Source of the DNA: Leptospiraceae bacterium
GTDB taxonomy: Bacteria > Spirochaetota > Leptospiria > Turneriellales > Turneriellaceae
Assembly: GCA_025055765.1 (NCBI GenBank)
Contig: JANWWS010000013.1
Span: 62,001-126,000, forward strand
Direction of reading: 5' to 3'
DNA length: 64,000 nt
Below, one piece after another: positions 37,751-46,333 of this stretch. The notes under the pieces are model-generated. The model had not been told where the DNA came from, ran no database searches, and saw only the letters and a program-made list of their open reading frames with translations. Every line of letters begins with the position of its first letter. Positions within the stretch are counted from its first letter, which is position 1. The translations under genes and the position numbers were made by a program.

Positions 37751-38497
37751 CTACCTACTTTTCTCAATACTACGCCAATTTAGATACAGGAATAAAGCAG
37801 TGAATAATATAAAAAACAGGATATCACGAGTATCAAAGATGCCGCGACTTAGGGACTCATAGTGCCAACTTACCGATATAAAAGCCATTAGGTCCTTGAG
37901 CCAACCCAACACAAGAGCCAGAGCTGGAACATTAAAGAGCATGGTTGACAAAAAACTCGTGGCGTATAATACAAAAAACACTAAAGTCGTCACTAGAAAG
38001 GCCACGGTTTGTTCGGCAAAGAGCCAGGAGATATATTGCCCAAGCGCAATATAGGCGCCACCCATAAAGATGGCCCCAAGATAGCCCCCTATGATAACCA
38101 TGAAATCAGGTGAGCCTGCATACACAGCGATGCCTACGACAGGTAAGGTCAAGGAAAGAGCTAATATTAATAAGAACATGGCCGAGATGTACTTGCCGAC
38201 AATAATTTCTATGGTACTCATAGGCAAGGTAAAGAGGATTTCTGTGGTACCTGCTTTTTTCTCCTCGGCCCATAATCTCATAGTGACAGCGGGGATAAAA
38301 ACTAGGAAGGGGATGTGGAAAGATTCAAACAAAAGCTGGATATTCTTGCCTGTCTCCCAAAAGCGCAAAAAAACCAGAATATTGACAAAAAATATAAAAA
38401 TAGCCAGGAAAATATACCCAACAGGGGTATTAAAGTAATTATTGACTTCACGCCTGGCTATCACAAGCGCATGTCTTGTCTCAAAGTTTTTCTTCAT
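37751..38497 (-). CDS. gldF: ABC-2 type permease, GldF-like (first copy)
   Basis: A 248-residue integral membrane protein with about six helices. The N-terminal VIARREVNNYFNTPVGYIFLA and the cytoplasmic coupling motif RLWAEEKKAGTTEILFTLP are diagnostic of this ABC-2 subfamily. Its start overlaps the ATPase gene stop by 4 bases, so ATPase and permease are translationally coupled. Confidence 0.9.
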   Translation of the reverse strand: MKKNFETRHALVIARREVNNYFNTPVGYIFLAIFIFFVNILVFLRFWETGKNIQLLFESFHIPFLVFIPAVTMRLWAEEKKAGTTEILFTLPMSTIEIIVGKYISAMFLLILALSLTLPVVGIAVYAGSPDFMVIIGGYLGAIFMGGAYIALGQYISWLFAEQTVAFLVTTLVFFVLYATSFLSTMLFNVPALALVLGWLKDLMAFISVSWHYESLSRGIFDTRDILFFILFTALFLYLNWRSIEKSR

Positions 38498-39414
38498 ACA
38501 TGGCCTCCCGTGAGGGTGCGAAAAATTTCGGCAAAAGAGCGGCGCTCATAATAAAGCTCTGCCAGCCGCCATCCCTCCTTTACGCAAAGCTCATAGAGCC
38601 GTACCGTATCGAATTGGGTATTGGCGATGCGCAGTTTATACCAAGCCTCTTCTGTGGTTATTTGTATGTCCCCCTCCGCTATGCCTAGGAAATTAGCTAC
38701 CGTTTTGGCTGAAACACCATCCCCCTGAAGACGGGCTACCACATGTCCACTTTGCTGCCCTGCCCTTGCAATATGATCATCGAAAACAATTTTTCCCTGG
38801 GAGATAATAATAGCCCGACTGCAGACGGCTTCCACCTCACTTAATATGTGGGTACTTAACAAAACCGTCTTTTCACTAGCTAATTTTCTCAGTAATTCTT
38901 GGATTTCGGCAATTTGATTGGGATCAAGACCAGAAGTAGGCTCATCTAAAATTAAGACCTCAGGATCATGCACAAGAGAAGCTGCCAGTCCCACCCTTTG
39001 CCGATAACCTTTCGAAAGCTCGTGTATAGGTCGGTAATAATAGCCTTCGAGTCCGGCCGCCGCCACGGCGTACTCAATACCCCTTTTCTTGTCGGCCGGA
39101 CTAAGGTCCCGCGCGTCCGCTACAAAGTTAAGAAAATCGCATACAAGCATGTCAAGATAACTCGAGGAACTTTCCGGTAAATAGCCAATGAGTTGCTGCA
39201 CCTCCCTACGGTTTTGGCGGATGTCCATACCCCCAATTTTAACAGTTCCCGAGGTGGGCTCATAATAACCTGTTAGCATTCGCATGGTAGTTGTCTTCCC
39301 CGCCCCATTAGGTCCTAAAAGACCCACTGCTTCTCCTTTGCTGACTTGGAACGAAACATCTTGTACCGCAGTTACGATATCGAACTTTTTTGTGAGAGAA
39401 ATAGCCTCTATCAT
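38494..39414 (-). CDS. gldA: ABC exporter ATPase, GldA-like
   Basis: A 306-residue ATPase. Walker A GLLGPNGAGKTTT, Q-loop IGYLPESSSSY, signature LSKGYRQRVGLA, Walker B VLILDEPTSGLD and the H-loop STHILSE are intact; residues after ~220 form the C-terminal regulatory segment typical of GldA/NosF-like proteins. It begins the leftward six-gene operon ending with the TonB-like gene. The ATG at 39414 is used; a TTG at 39450 would add 12 residues. It is the only exporter ATPase among the Gld-type genes here and could serve both permeases. Confidence 0.9.
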   Translation of the reverse strand: MIEAISLTKKFDIVTAVQDVSFQVSKGEAVGLLGPNGAGKTTTMRMLTGYYEPTSGTVKIGGMDIRQNRREVQQLIGYLPESSSSYLDMLVCDFLNFVADARDLSPADKKRGIEYAVAAAGLEGYYYRPIHELSKGYRQRVGLAASLVHDPEVLILDEPTSGLDPNQIAEIQELLRKLASEKTVLLSTHILSEVEAVCSRAIIISQGKIVFDDHIARAGQQSGHVVARLQGDGVSAKTVANFLGIAEGDIQITTEEAWYKLRIANTQFDTVRLYELCVKEGWRLAELYYERRSFAEIFRTLTGGHV

Positions 39415-39508
39415 GCGCGGCCAAACTTTGATGAGTCCGATGCATGTCAAGTTTTTTTGATGAGAGCGTCGTCATCTATGCAAATCACCCCAAAATTTTG
39501 TTCTAGGC

Positions 39509-39537
39509 TTGACATTCCATTAGCTAAATAGTATGCT
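39509..39537 (+). promoter_or_regulatory. Strong sigma70-type promoter for the PEBP gene
   Basis: TTGACA at 39509-39514, a 17-base spacer, and TATGCT at 39532-39537. The start point should be near 39544, which is after an upstream in-frame ATG at 39533 and before the ATG at 39551. This fixes the latter as the likely start with a leader of only about 7 bases. Confidence 0.65.
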
Positions 39538-39550
39538 TTCCATAGTCAAG

Positions 39551-40105
39551 ATGCGTCGAGCATACTTTGGGGGGGTGTGTCTCTCCCTTCTCTTTATCAG
39601 CTTTGCAAAAGCCGGAAAAAAGGAGGGATTTGTGGCAGAAAAATTTAGCCTCACATCGACGGACTTTGCCCATCAAGGTAAGATCCCCAAAGAGTGCACC
39701 TGCGATGGTCAGGATATCTCGCCCCAGCTTAGTTGGACAAACCCCCCTCCGGGAACCAAGTCCTTTGCCCTTATTGTGGACGATCCCGATGCACCTGATC
39801 CTAAAGCACCCAAAATTACCTGGGTCCATTGGGTTCTCTATAACATACCAGCTTCCACAACAGAGCTCCCCAAGGGAGTAAAAAACCTACCTCCAGGAAC
39901 AAAAGAAGGACTCAACGACTGGAAAAGAACAGGGTATGGCGGACCTTGTCCCCCCATAGGGGAGCACCGCTATTTTTTTAAACTGTATGCTCTAAAAGAG
40001 GTTCTCCCTGACCTAGGAAAACCCACAAAAGCGGAACTTGAGAAAGCTATGCGGCCCCATGTTTTAGCAGAGGCTGTGCTTGTCGGTAAATACGGGCCCC
40101 GTTAG
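39551..40105 (+). CDS. Secreted YbhB/YbcL-family (PEBP, Raf kinase inhibitor-like) protein
   Basis: A 184-residue protein with a signal peptide (residues 1-20, ending SFAKA). The PEBP ligand-pocket blocks CDGQDISPQLSWTNPPPGTKS, LIVDDPDAP, VHWVLYNIP, and the GYGGPCPPIGEHRYFF segment are conserved. The start at 39551 is chosen because the promoter -10 box covers the upstream ATG. Ligand and role are unknown; it is the first gene of the rightward operon with the second permease and GldG. Confidence 0.9.
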   Translation: MRRAYFGGVCLSLLFISFAKAGKKEGFVAEKFSLTSTDFAHQGKIPKECTCDGQDISPQLSWTNPPPGTKSFALIVDDPDAPDPKAPKITWVHWVLYNIPASTTELPKGVKNLPPGTKEGLNDWKRTGYGGPCPPIGEHRYFFKLYALKEVLPDLGKPTKAELEKAMRPHVLAEAVLVGKYGPR

Positions 40106-40122
40106 AGAGCAAAAAAAGTTGA

Positions 40123-40161
40123 AAAAAGACATGAACCCCAAGGTTTAGGCCATGTCTTTTT
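40123..40161 (+). terminator. 11-bp hairpin overlapping the next start codon
   Basis: AAAAAGACATG (40123-40133) and its exact complement CATGTCTTTTT (40151-40161) form a perfect 11-bp stem with a 17-base loop, the loop itself holding AACC/GGTT. It lies right after the PEBP stop, and its right arm ends in five Ts, so it may be an intrinsic terminator. The right arm also contains the ATG (40152) of the permease gene, so it may instead restrict that gene's translation. Confidence 0.45.
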
Positions 40162-40877
40162 GGTTTCCTGTCTTTGAGCTCTCCCGAAGGGATATGGGTG
40201 ATTTTTTTCGCTCCATGAGTACCTATGTGATTTTTTCATTTGTAATTTTTCTCTTTGGCATTTCAGCCTGGTATGCGTTAAAGCAGCAAGCAAGCATCTT
40301 TCGCGCGGTACAGTTTATTTTTTATGTTCTCTCGGGGGCTATGATGGTCTCAGGAGTACTCCTGGCCATGCGTCTTATTGCCGAAGAGCGCCAGGAAGGG
40401 ACCATTGAACTTTTACTTACCTTCCCCATCAATGAATTGCAAATTGTTCTTGGAAAATTTACCGCTGTAAAATGGATATTGCTTTTTGAACTTGCCCTCA
40501 CACTTCCCATTAGTCTTAGTCTTGTATTTTTGGCCAAAGCAAATTTAGGACAGCTCTTATCGGGCTATCTTGGGGCCTTACTTATTGGTCTCTCCGCAGC
40601 TGCTGTAACCTTTTTTTACAGTGCTTGGACCCGGTACCAACTTTTGGCAGCTCTCGCGGGAGGGGCCAATGTTATTTTCTTTCTTCTCCTCGGCTATTTT
40701 TCACCTTATATTGATCCTCCCTTAAAGCAGGTTCTGCGGGAATTTTCTTTTTATGTGCATTTCATGAATTTTGAGAAAGGTGTGATATCTCTACCCGACG
40801 TGGTGTTCTATATAAGCATTATATCCTTTTACTTATTCTTAACCCGCCTAGCTTTAGAGAGCCGACGCTTGGCATGA
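40152..40877 (+). CDS. ABC-2 type permease, GldF-like (second copy)
   Basis: A 241-residue membrane protein with six helices. It has the family start FWFPVFELSRRDMGDFFRS and coupling motif RLIAEERQEGTIELLLTFP. It is related to but clearly different from the leftward copy, and no ATPase gene is adjacent on this strand. Its start codon lies in the stem of the 40123-40161 hairpin, with no clear Shine-Dalgarno. Confidence 0.9.
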   Translation: MSFWFPVFELSRRDMGDFFRSMSTYVIFSFVIFLFGISAWYALKQQASIFRAVQFIFYVLSGAMMVSGVLLAMRLIAEERQEGTIELLLTFPINELQIVLGKFTAVKWILLFELALTLPISLSLVFLAKANLGQLLSGYLGALLIGLSAAAVTFFYSAWTRYQLLAALAGGANVIFFLLLGYFSPYIDPPLKQVLREFSFYVHFMNFEKGVISLPDVVFYISIISFYLFLTRLALESRRLA

Positions 40878-40893
40878 ACGGAGGTTAAATTTT

Positions 40894-42684
40894 ATGCAAA
40901 TTCTAAACAAAGTTCGACAAAACATACCCCTTTTTTCCTTGTTTAGTTTAATTTTGCTCATTGTCATTCGCCAGTTTTTTCATGATGTTCTTTATCCCCC
41001 CATGGTCCTTATTTTTGCTTATTCTCTTGCTCTCTTTTATCTCGCTCTTACCCTAAGAGAAAGAGAAAAGAAGCTCAATAGCCTCTTTTTCCTGGCCTTT
41101 GTATTTACATTTCTCATAAGCTATTTTTTGCAAAATGAAAATCTGTGGCTTTACCAAACAAGGGAAGGCAGCTTACGAGAGGAGAACACAACTATTCTCG
41201 TCTTTCGCACCATCATGTACGCAAGTGGTTACATTTTGGTTCTCTATAGCCTGGCTTTATTGGGAAGTAATCCAAGACAACAGCCTAGCCACAGCCAATT
41301 TTTGCGCAACAGGGTATTGGCCCTCACGGTATTCCTAAGTTTTCTTATAGCTCTGAATTTTGCAGCGAAGAAACGACCCATTATGTGGGATGCTACTTTT
41401 ATGGGTCAGTTTCAGCTTTCTGCTGAAGGGAAAAAATACATAAGCGAAGTAAGAGAAAAACTTTCCATCACTGCCTTTTATCCTTTTTTTCATGAGTTAC
41501 ATCGGGAAATTTCCATTTTTTTAAACGACATAGCCCAGACAAATAACCTAATTGAAGTAAGTTTGCACGATGCACTCAGAGAAAGAGAGATTGCATTAGA
41601 AAAAAAAGTGGATCGTAATGGCTGGCTCGTCATAGAAAAAAAAGATGCACAAGCTACCGAAGTGGACAAATACTCCCAGGTGCGCAAGATTTCTGTTACA
41701 ACCAAAGATGATTTTCGCCACCTCGAAGCAGATCTTTTGTCGGCAATACAAGCTCTGACCTCGCAACGCAAGAATATCTATTTTACAGTGAACCATGGAG
41801 AAATTCTGCCAGACGGCAATATACGTGAGGAAAAACTCAGCATTTTTAAAGAGCAGTTAATTAAAAATAACTATGAGGTAAAATATCTCAACGCTAAAGT
41901 TGGCTTTCCTGAAAAGGTTCCGGACGATGCGGCAGCAGTGATTATCTCAGGCCCACGCACTGCTTTCTCTCCTGCTGAACAAAAAGCACTGGTAAACTAC
42001 TTTGACAGAGGAGGTAAGTTCTTAATTTTTTTGCGCCGTCATGGTGAAGATCTTTCTTTTCTTTTTCGCAAACTAGGTCTTCGCATGGAGCACGCACCCG
42101 CCCGCAGCGAAGTAGCGTTAAAGCCCAAAAGCAACAATCTCATAGCAGAACGCTATGCCGAAGAGGGGTTTACCCGACGGCTTATTCAAATGAGCGAGGC
42201 GGAGAAGTTTTCTTTTTTTCCTGATTGTGGCTCTTTCACTATAGAAGCAAAAGAGGGTATCTTTCAGAAGACCTTTATTTTTTCTGACAGCCGTTCCTTT
42301 GTTGATTATAATAACAATGGCAAACAAGATCCTCCTCGGGAAAGCTTACAAAGCCTTAATATTGCTGTGGCGGCAGGTTCAAAAACAGAAAATCAGGAGC
42401 GTCGCAGCGTCCTGGCTTTCGCCAGTGCTGACTTTTTGCTTGACAAGTACATAAAGATGGGCCAAAATCTTTATTTAGCTATTGGTGGCTTAAATTGGCT
42501 CTTAGAAGATGAGAGGCTTATCTATGCACTTGAGCCCAAATTAGAAGAAAAACCCGTCTCGCTCAGCCCCCGTCAGGATGATTTTCTTTTTTATAGCTTT
42601 GTCATTATTTGGCCTATGTTACTTTTAGGAGGAAGTTTCCTCATATTGAAAATTCTTTCCCCCAAAATTACAAGGGAGACGTAG
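40894..42684 (+). CDS. GldG-like membrane protein (second copy)
   Basis: A 596-residue protein with five N-terminal membrane helices (within residues ~10-155; e.g. LFSLILLIVIRQFF, LFFLAFVFTFLISYFL) instead of the single helix of the first copy. A large outside GldG-like region (FQLSAEGKKYISEVREKLSITAFYP, ~170-550) and a C-terminal helix follow. GGAGG lies before the ATG. The extra helices suggest a fusion with a permease-like segment. It is cotranscribed with the second permease. Confidence 0.8.
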   Translation: MQILNKVRQNIPLFSLFSLILLIVIRQFFHDVLYPPMVLIFAYSLALFYLALTLREREKKLNSLFFLAFVFTFLISYFLQNENLWLYQTREGSLREENTTILVFRTIMYASGYILVLYSLALLGSNPRQQPSHSQFLRNRVLALTVFLSFLIALNFAAKKRPIMWDATFMGQFQLSAEGKKYISEVREKLSITAFYPFFHELHREISIFLNDIAQTNNLIEVSLHDALREREIALEKKVDRNGWLVIEKKDAQATEVDKYSQVRKISVTTKDDFRHLEADLLSAIQALTSQRKNIYFTVNHGEILPDGNIREEKLSIFKEQLIKNNYEVKYLNAKVGFPEKVPDDAAAVIISGPRTAFSPAEQKALVNYFDRGGKFLIFLRRHGEDLSFLFRKLGLRMEHAPARSEVALKPKSNNLIAERYAEEGFTRRLIQMSEAEKFSFFPDCGSFTIEAKEGIFQKTFIFSDSRSFVDYNNNGKQDPPRESLQSLNIAVAAGSKTENQERRSVLAFASADFLLDKYIKMGQNLYLAIGGLNWLLEDERLIYALEPKLEEKPVSLSPRQDDFLFYSFVIIWPMLLLGGSFLILKILSPKITRET

Positions 42685-43488
42685 ATGGCTATACCCAAAG
42701 CGCTTACCATTGCAGGTTCCGATAGCGGCGGTGGAGCTGGCATCCAAGCCGACCTAAAAACCTTCTTTGCTCATGGAGTCTATGGAATGTCGGTAATAAC
42801 AGCCGTCACGGCCCAAAATACGCAAGCTGTTACGGCTGTCGAGGTATTTAAAGGTTCCTTTGTACTTGCTCAACTTGAAGCTGTTTTTAGCGATCTCGGG
42901 GTGGATGCCGCCAAGACGGGGATGCTTGCCAACGCAGAAATTATTGAGACTATCTCTGATTATTTAAAAAACCACAAATTAAAGCGGCTAGTGGTAGATC
43001 CTGTGATGATTTCAAAATCAGGCCATCCCCTTTTAGAACAAGAGGCCAGTGAGGCCCTTATAAAAAAACTTTTGCCACTTGCCCTCGTTGCGACGCCAAA
43101 TCTTTTTGAAGCAGAAAGAGTTACGGGCAAAAAAATCACCAGCAAAGATGATATGAAGGAGGCTGCCAAATTTTTCTTTGAAATAGGGGTCGCTTTCCCA
43201 ATAATTAAAGGAGGACATTTAAAAGACATGCCAGCCGTAGATATACTCTATGATGGGAAAAATTTTTACGAGTGGGAAAGTCCCCGGCTAACTACTAAGC
43301 ACACCCATGGCACAGGTTGTACTTTCTCTGCCGCTATCACTGCCCTTTTGTCGAAGGGCTATGAAGTTCCCCAAGCCGTAGAGAAAGCAAAGCACTATAT
43401 TACGGGAGCGATCGCCACAGCCCCAGGGCTTGGCCATGGTTTTGGACCCGTAAATCATTTTTATAATACAGGGATCCCACTTGAGTAG
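42685..43488 (+). CDS. thiD: Hydroxymethylpyrimidine (phosphate) kinase
   Basis: A 267-residue ribokinase-fold enzyme phosphorylating HMP and HMP-P for thiamine synthesis. ALTIAGSDSGGGAGIQADLKTF and the anion-hole/catalytic HTHGTGCTFSAAITALL are diagnostic. It starts directly after the GldG stop and is followed, with overlap, by a 2H phosphoesterase. No other thiamine gene is in the window. Confidence 0.95.
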   Translation: MAIPKALTIAGSDSGGGAGIQADLKTFFAHGVYGMSVITAVTAQNTQAVTAVEVFKGSFVLAQLEAVFSDLGVDAAKTGMLANAEIIETISDYLKNHKLKRLVVDPVMISKSGHPLLEQEASEALIKKLLPLALVATPNLFEAERVTGKKITSKDDMKEAAKFFFEIGVAFPIIKGGHLKDMPAVDILYDGKNFYEWESPRLTTKHTHGTGCTFSAAITALLSKGYEVPQAVEKAKHYITGAIATAPGLGHGFGPVNHFYNTGIPLE

Positions 43489-44029
43489 GAATAAGGCTTA
43501 CCGAGCCTTCCTTGGGCTCTGCCCTATCCCAGGCCTCATCCCTTTTTGGAGAAAATTCGTGCTTGAATTACCTAGAAAATCTTCCGTGCAAGCTCAGCCT
43601 TGGTATAAACTACATCTCACGGTGCATTTTTGGCCTAGCCTTTCCCGCGCTGAATTTTTTGAGGTACTTCATTTTTTACGCAAGTTTCGCGATGACCTGA
43701 AGCCCAGGATTTTCTGCCAAATCTCGGGCTTTGACGTTTTTCAAAGGGCAGGTGTGCTTTATCTCTGCGAAAAATCGCCTCAGGTAAGAAATCTTAAGGA
43801 AAGACTTCTACCCCTTATTCAACAATTGCCATCTTCCCTTCAAGGAGAGACGCAGCGACCTTTTGTTCCCCATTGGACTGTGCTGCGCCGCTACGATCCC
43901 TATTGGCTTACAAAGCCGCCATCCTTTTTGGAAAAGCTAAAAGATTTTTACCTAGAGGGTTATTCCCCCGCTTTGGAGTTTTATTTTTCCGCCTATGGCA
44001 TTTATGAGGCTCATAGTCTCTTTTTATAG
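43481..44029 (+). CDS. 2H phosphoesterase (RNA 2',3'-cyclic phosphodiesterase, ThpR-like)
   Basis: A 182-residue protein with two HxTx motifs: HLTV (in YKLHLTVHFWP) and HWTV (in FVPHWTVLRRY), the catalytic pair of the 2H superfamily. The spacing fits the ThpR (LigT) branch, which cleaves RNA 2',3'-cyclic phosphates. It starts with TTG at 43481, 8 bases inside thiD; no ATG is available. Its stop overlaps the opposing DUF445 gene by 6 bases. Confidence 0.85.
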   Translation: MSRNKAYRAFLGLCPIPGLIPFWRKFVLELPRKSSVQAQPWYKLHLTVHFWPSLSRAEFFEVLHFLRKFRDDLKPRIFCQISGFDVFQRAGVLYLCEKSPQVRNLKERLLPLIQQLPSSLQGETQRPFVPHWTVLRRYDPYWLTKPPSFLEKLKDFYLEGYSPALEFYFSAYGIYEAHSLFL

Positions 44030-45253
44030 CCAGGCAAACGCTAGAGCCTGACCTAAGCCCACAAGGGCTCCCAGCACGGCCCCCACCACAATTAAAATCC
44101 ACTCATCTTCTTGAAAGGCTGTACGCAAGAGAGCTTCAAATTCATCAGGAGGAAGATTTTCCATACGCTCCCGCAGGGTATTTTCTAGATCCATGGCTTC
44201 CTCCATGTACTTTTCTACGCGAGCGACAGACTTGGGTACCACAGAGGTGAGTTTTTCTACTATGTACCTACGAATTTTCTCGTACTGCTCTGTACCCACC
44301 ATAAGCTCCATCACGGGACGGGCAAAGCCTTCAATTTTCGCAAGTCCCTGAAGGATATGTCTTTGAATCATGTGAAAAATCTCTTCGGCCGTTTTTCCAT
44401 AAATAATGGACTCTAAAATATTTCTGGGGGTCAAAATGCGCGTTGCCACAAGATGCGCGTACTCTGCGGAGACTTCTTTCTGGCGTCTCAAAAAAAGACC
44501 TTGATATTTTATAAAACCAAAATAAGTAGTCTCATAAAGGGGTCGAAAAATCATCTTCAAAGCAAGCCAATTTGTGGCATAGCCCACAATCACACCCACA
44601 ATAGGCAAAGTCCATGGCTCAGCATAGATGGCCCATATCAAAGCCTGGACAATGCCAAAAAGAAAGCCAAAGTAGAACCCCGAAATCTCAATAAAACGAA
44701 ACTCTTTTTTCCCACAGCGCTGGAACATTTCATTTAGATTTTTTACATTTTCACCCGTGAGATTTTGGATTACGAGATGTTTTAGGTCAAATAGCTGCAA
44801 GATATTGCGCTTTGTCTCTGTTACAATATCTTCAATCACGGGCTCAATTTCCTCACTAACCCTCTTAGATATCCCTTCTTTGATATTAGTGGGAACCATC
44901 TGCCACATTTGCGGATTGGCGAACCGCCCCACATCTTCGACAAGCTCATCTGAGACCTGCCTCACGGGGGGGCTCATTTCACGAGCCATCTGCTTGGGCT
45001 CCACCCTATCGAAAATTTCCTCAACTTTAATAAGTCTTTGCGTGATCATATCCGTAGCTCGGCCTGCCATTTTATAAGCTTTGCGTGGTATAATCCCTTG
45101 CCACCCCAAGTAGGGAGGTATACCCCAAAATTTTAGGGGATAAAATGTCATTTTAATAGCTACCCAATTGGTAAGCCAGCCAATAAAACCACTTACAAAG
45201 GGAATGCTTAGGTATTCTAAAAGCTTCTGGTGTGTCAAAAGCCAATCAATCAT
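44024..45253 (-). CDS. DUF445-family membrane protein
   Basis: A 409-residue protein with N-terminal, central and C-terminal membrane segments (SIPFVSGFIGWLTNWVAIKMTFYPL; PIVGVIVGYATNWLALKMIF; WILIVVGAVLGALVGLGQALAF). The repeated GWLTNWVAIKM / YATNWLALKM motif identifies DUF445 (YheB/YjiN-like), whose function is not settled. The ATG at 45253 is preferred to a GTG at 45265. It overlaps the nucleotidyltransferase by 8 bases. Confidence 0.85.
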   Translation of the reverse strand: MIDWLLTHQKLLEYLSIPFVSGFIGWLTNWVAIKMTFYPLKFWGIPPYLGWQGIIPRKAYKMAGRATDMITQRLIKVEEIFDRVEPKQMAREMSPPVRQVSDELVEDVGRFANPQMWQMVPTNIKEGISKRVSEEIEPVIEDIVTETKRNILQLFDLKHLVIQNLTGENVKNLNEMFQRCGKKEFRFIEISGFYFGFLFGIVQALIWAIYAEPWTLPIVGVIVGYATNWLALKMIFRPLYETTYFGFIKYQGLFLRRQKEVSAEYAHLVATRILTPRNILESIIYGKTAEEIFHMIQRHILQGLAKIEGFARPVMELMVGTEQYEKIRRYIVEKLTSVVPKSVARVEKYMEEAMDLENTLRERMENLPPDEFEALLRTAFQEDEWILIVVGAVLGALVGLGQALAFAWL

Positions 45254-46253
45254 GCCGCACCCCACGGTAATAAGAATGGTCTCCCAAGACGAGTTCTCCT
45301 TGTGCTCCCACCACTTCTACCTGGCGACCCAAAATGCTGTTTTGCAGCTCGCAGCGCTCTATTCGGGATTCTTTATCTGCGATAAAATTTTTAAGCTGGC
45401 TTTGCCTAACAACAGTCCCAGAGGAAAGACTCACATAAGGACCTATCTGCGAATCTTCTACCTTTGCTCCCGCGGAGACAAATACAGGGGGATGTATTTG
45501 CGAATTATGGATCTCTCCTTTTAGGATATTTCCCTGCCTAGACAACAATATGGCGTTTGTCTCAATGAGACTCGCTAGAGTTCCTGCATCTTCCCACGTG
45601 TTTAATTTAAAATAGCGCATTCGGATACCCATTTCCCTCACCATAAGTCCATAGGCATCGGTTGCCTGGTATTCCCCCCTTGTTTTTATATCACGGCGCA
45701 TTAAGATCTCTAGGGCGTGAAAGAGGGGTTTTGCCTCAGGGAAAAAATTTACACCAGGTAAGGTAAGGTTCGTGAGTGGTTTTTCTGGTTTTTCTACAAA
45801 ATTGGTGATATATCCTTCACGGTCAATTTCAATGATACCAAAGCGTCGAGGATCAGCTACCTCGAAAACCCCTATGAGTGGTATACTACTTTGAATTACC
45901 GGCTTTAGGTCCGCCGTAAATAGGGTGTCTCCATAGACGACAAGAAGCCCAGAAGAAGGAGGGATAAGTTCTTTTGCCTGGTAAAGAGCATGGCCCAAAC
46001 CCAGCTGTTTTTCTTGGTAGGCAAATTTTATTTTTAGGTTTGGGTACGCAGATAGGAGCTCCTCTTCCATGAGTTCTCGCAGGTAGCCTGTTACAATGAC
46101 AAAATTTTCAATGCCAAAAGAAGCAACCTGGTCAATAATGTGGAAGATCATCGGCTTTCCGGCCACAGGCAACATGGCTTTCGGAAGGGTATGGGTCAGC
46201 GGCCGCATACGGGTACCCTTACCCGCAGCGGGCACAAGACAGGTAATCGACAT
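45246..46253 (-). CDS. Sugar-1-phosphate nucleotidyltransferase with left-handed beta-helix tail
   Basis: A 335-residue protein. The nucleotide-binding start is VPAAGKGTRMRPLTHTLPKAMLPVAGKP, and YGDTLF holds the metal-binding Asp. The second half is a hexapeptide-repeat tail (residues ~240-335, FVSAGAKVEDSQIGPYVSLSSG). This fits the RmlA/GlmU-like enzymes that make NDP-sugars; the tail may bind or regulate. The exact sugar is unknown, and no polysaccharide genes adjoin it. Confidence 0.88.
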   Translation of the reverse strand: MSITCLVPAAGKGTRMRPLTHTLPKAMLPVAGKPMIFHIIDQVASFGIENFVIVTGYLRELMEEELLSAYPNLKIKFAYQEKQLGLGHALYQAKELIPPSSGLLVVYGDTLFTADLKPVIQSSIPLIGVFEVADPRRFGIIEIDREGYITNFVEKPEKPLTNLTLPGVNFFPEAKPLFHALEILMRRDIKTRGEYQATDAYGLMVREMGIRMRYFKLNTWEDAGTLASLIETNAILLSRQGNILKGEIHNSQIHPPVFVSAGAKVEDSQIGPYVSLSSGTVVRQSQLKNFIADKESRIERCELQNSILGRQVEVVGAQGELVLGDHSYYRGVRHD

Positions 46254-46255
46254 AG

Positions 46256-46276
46256 ATAGAAGCTCCCACCTTCTAT
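46256..46276 (-). promoter_or_regulatory. Hairpin presenting a ribosome-binding site
   Basis: On the minus-strand RNA the 7-bp stem ATAGAAG/CTTCTAT encloses the 7-base loop GTGGGAG, and the nucleotidyltransferase ATG follows 2 bases after the stem. The purine-rich loop is the only ribosome-site candidate. Whether the stem forms in cells is unknown. Confidence 0.35.
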
Positions 46277-46333
46277 GGTTTCGTCAACTGATTTTCTTCT
46301 TGCAGCTTCTCAACGCACCACAAGAATATCACC

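Noticed and set aside
38494-39450. TTG start for the Gld ATPase at 39450
   Set aside because: It adds a 12-residue leader not typical of the family; the ATG at 39414 begins with the expected MIEAISLTKKF.
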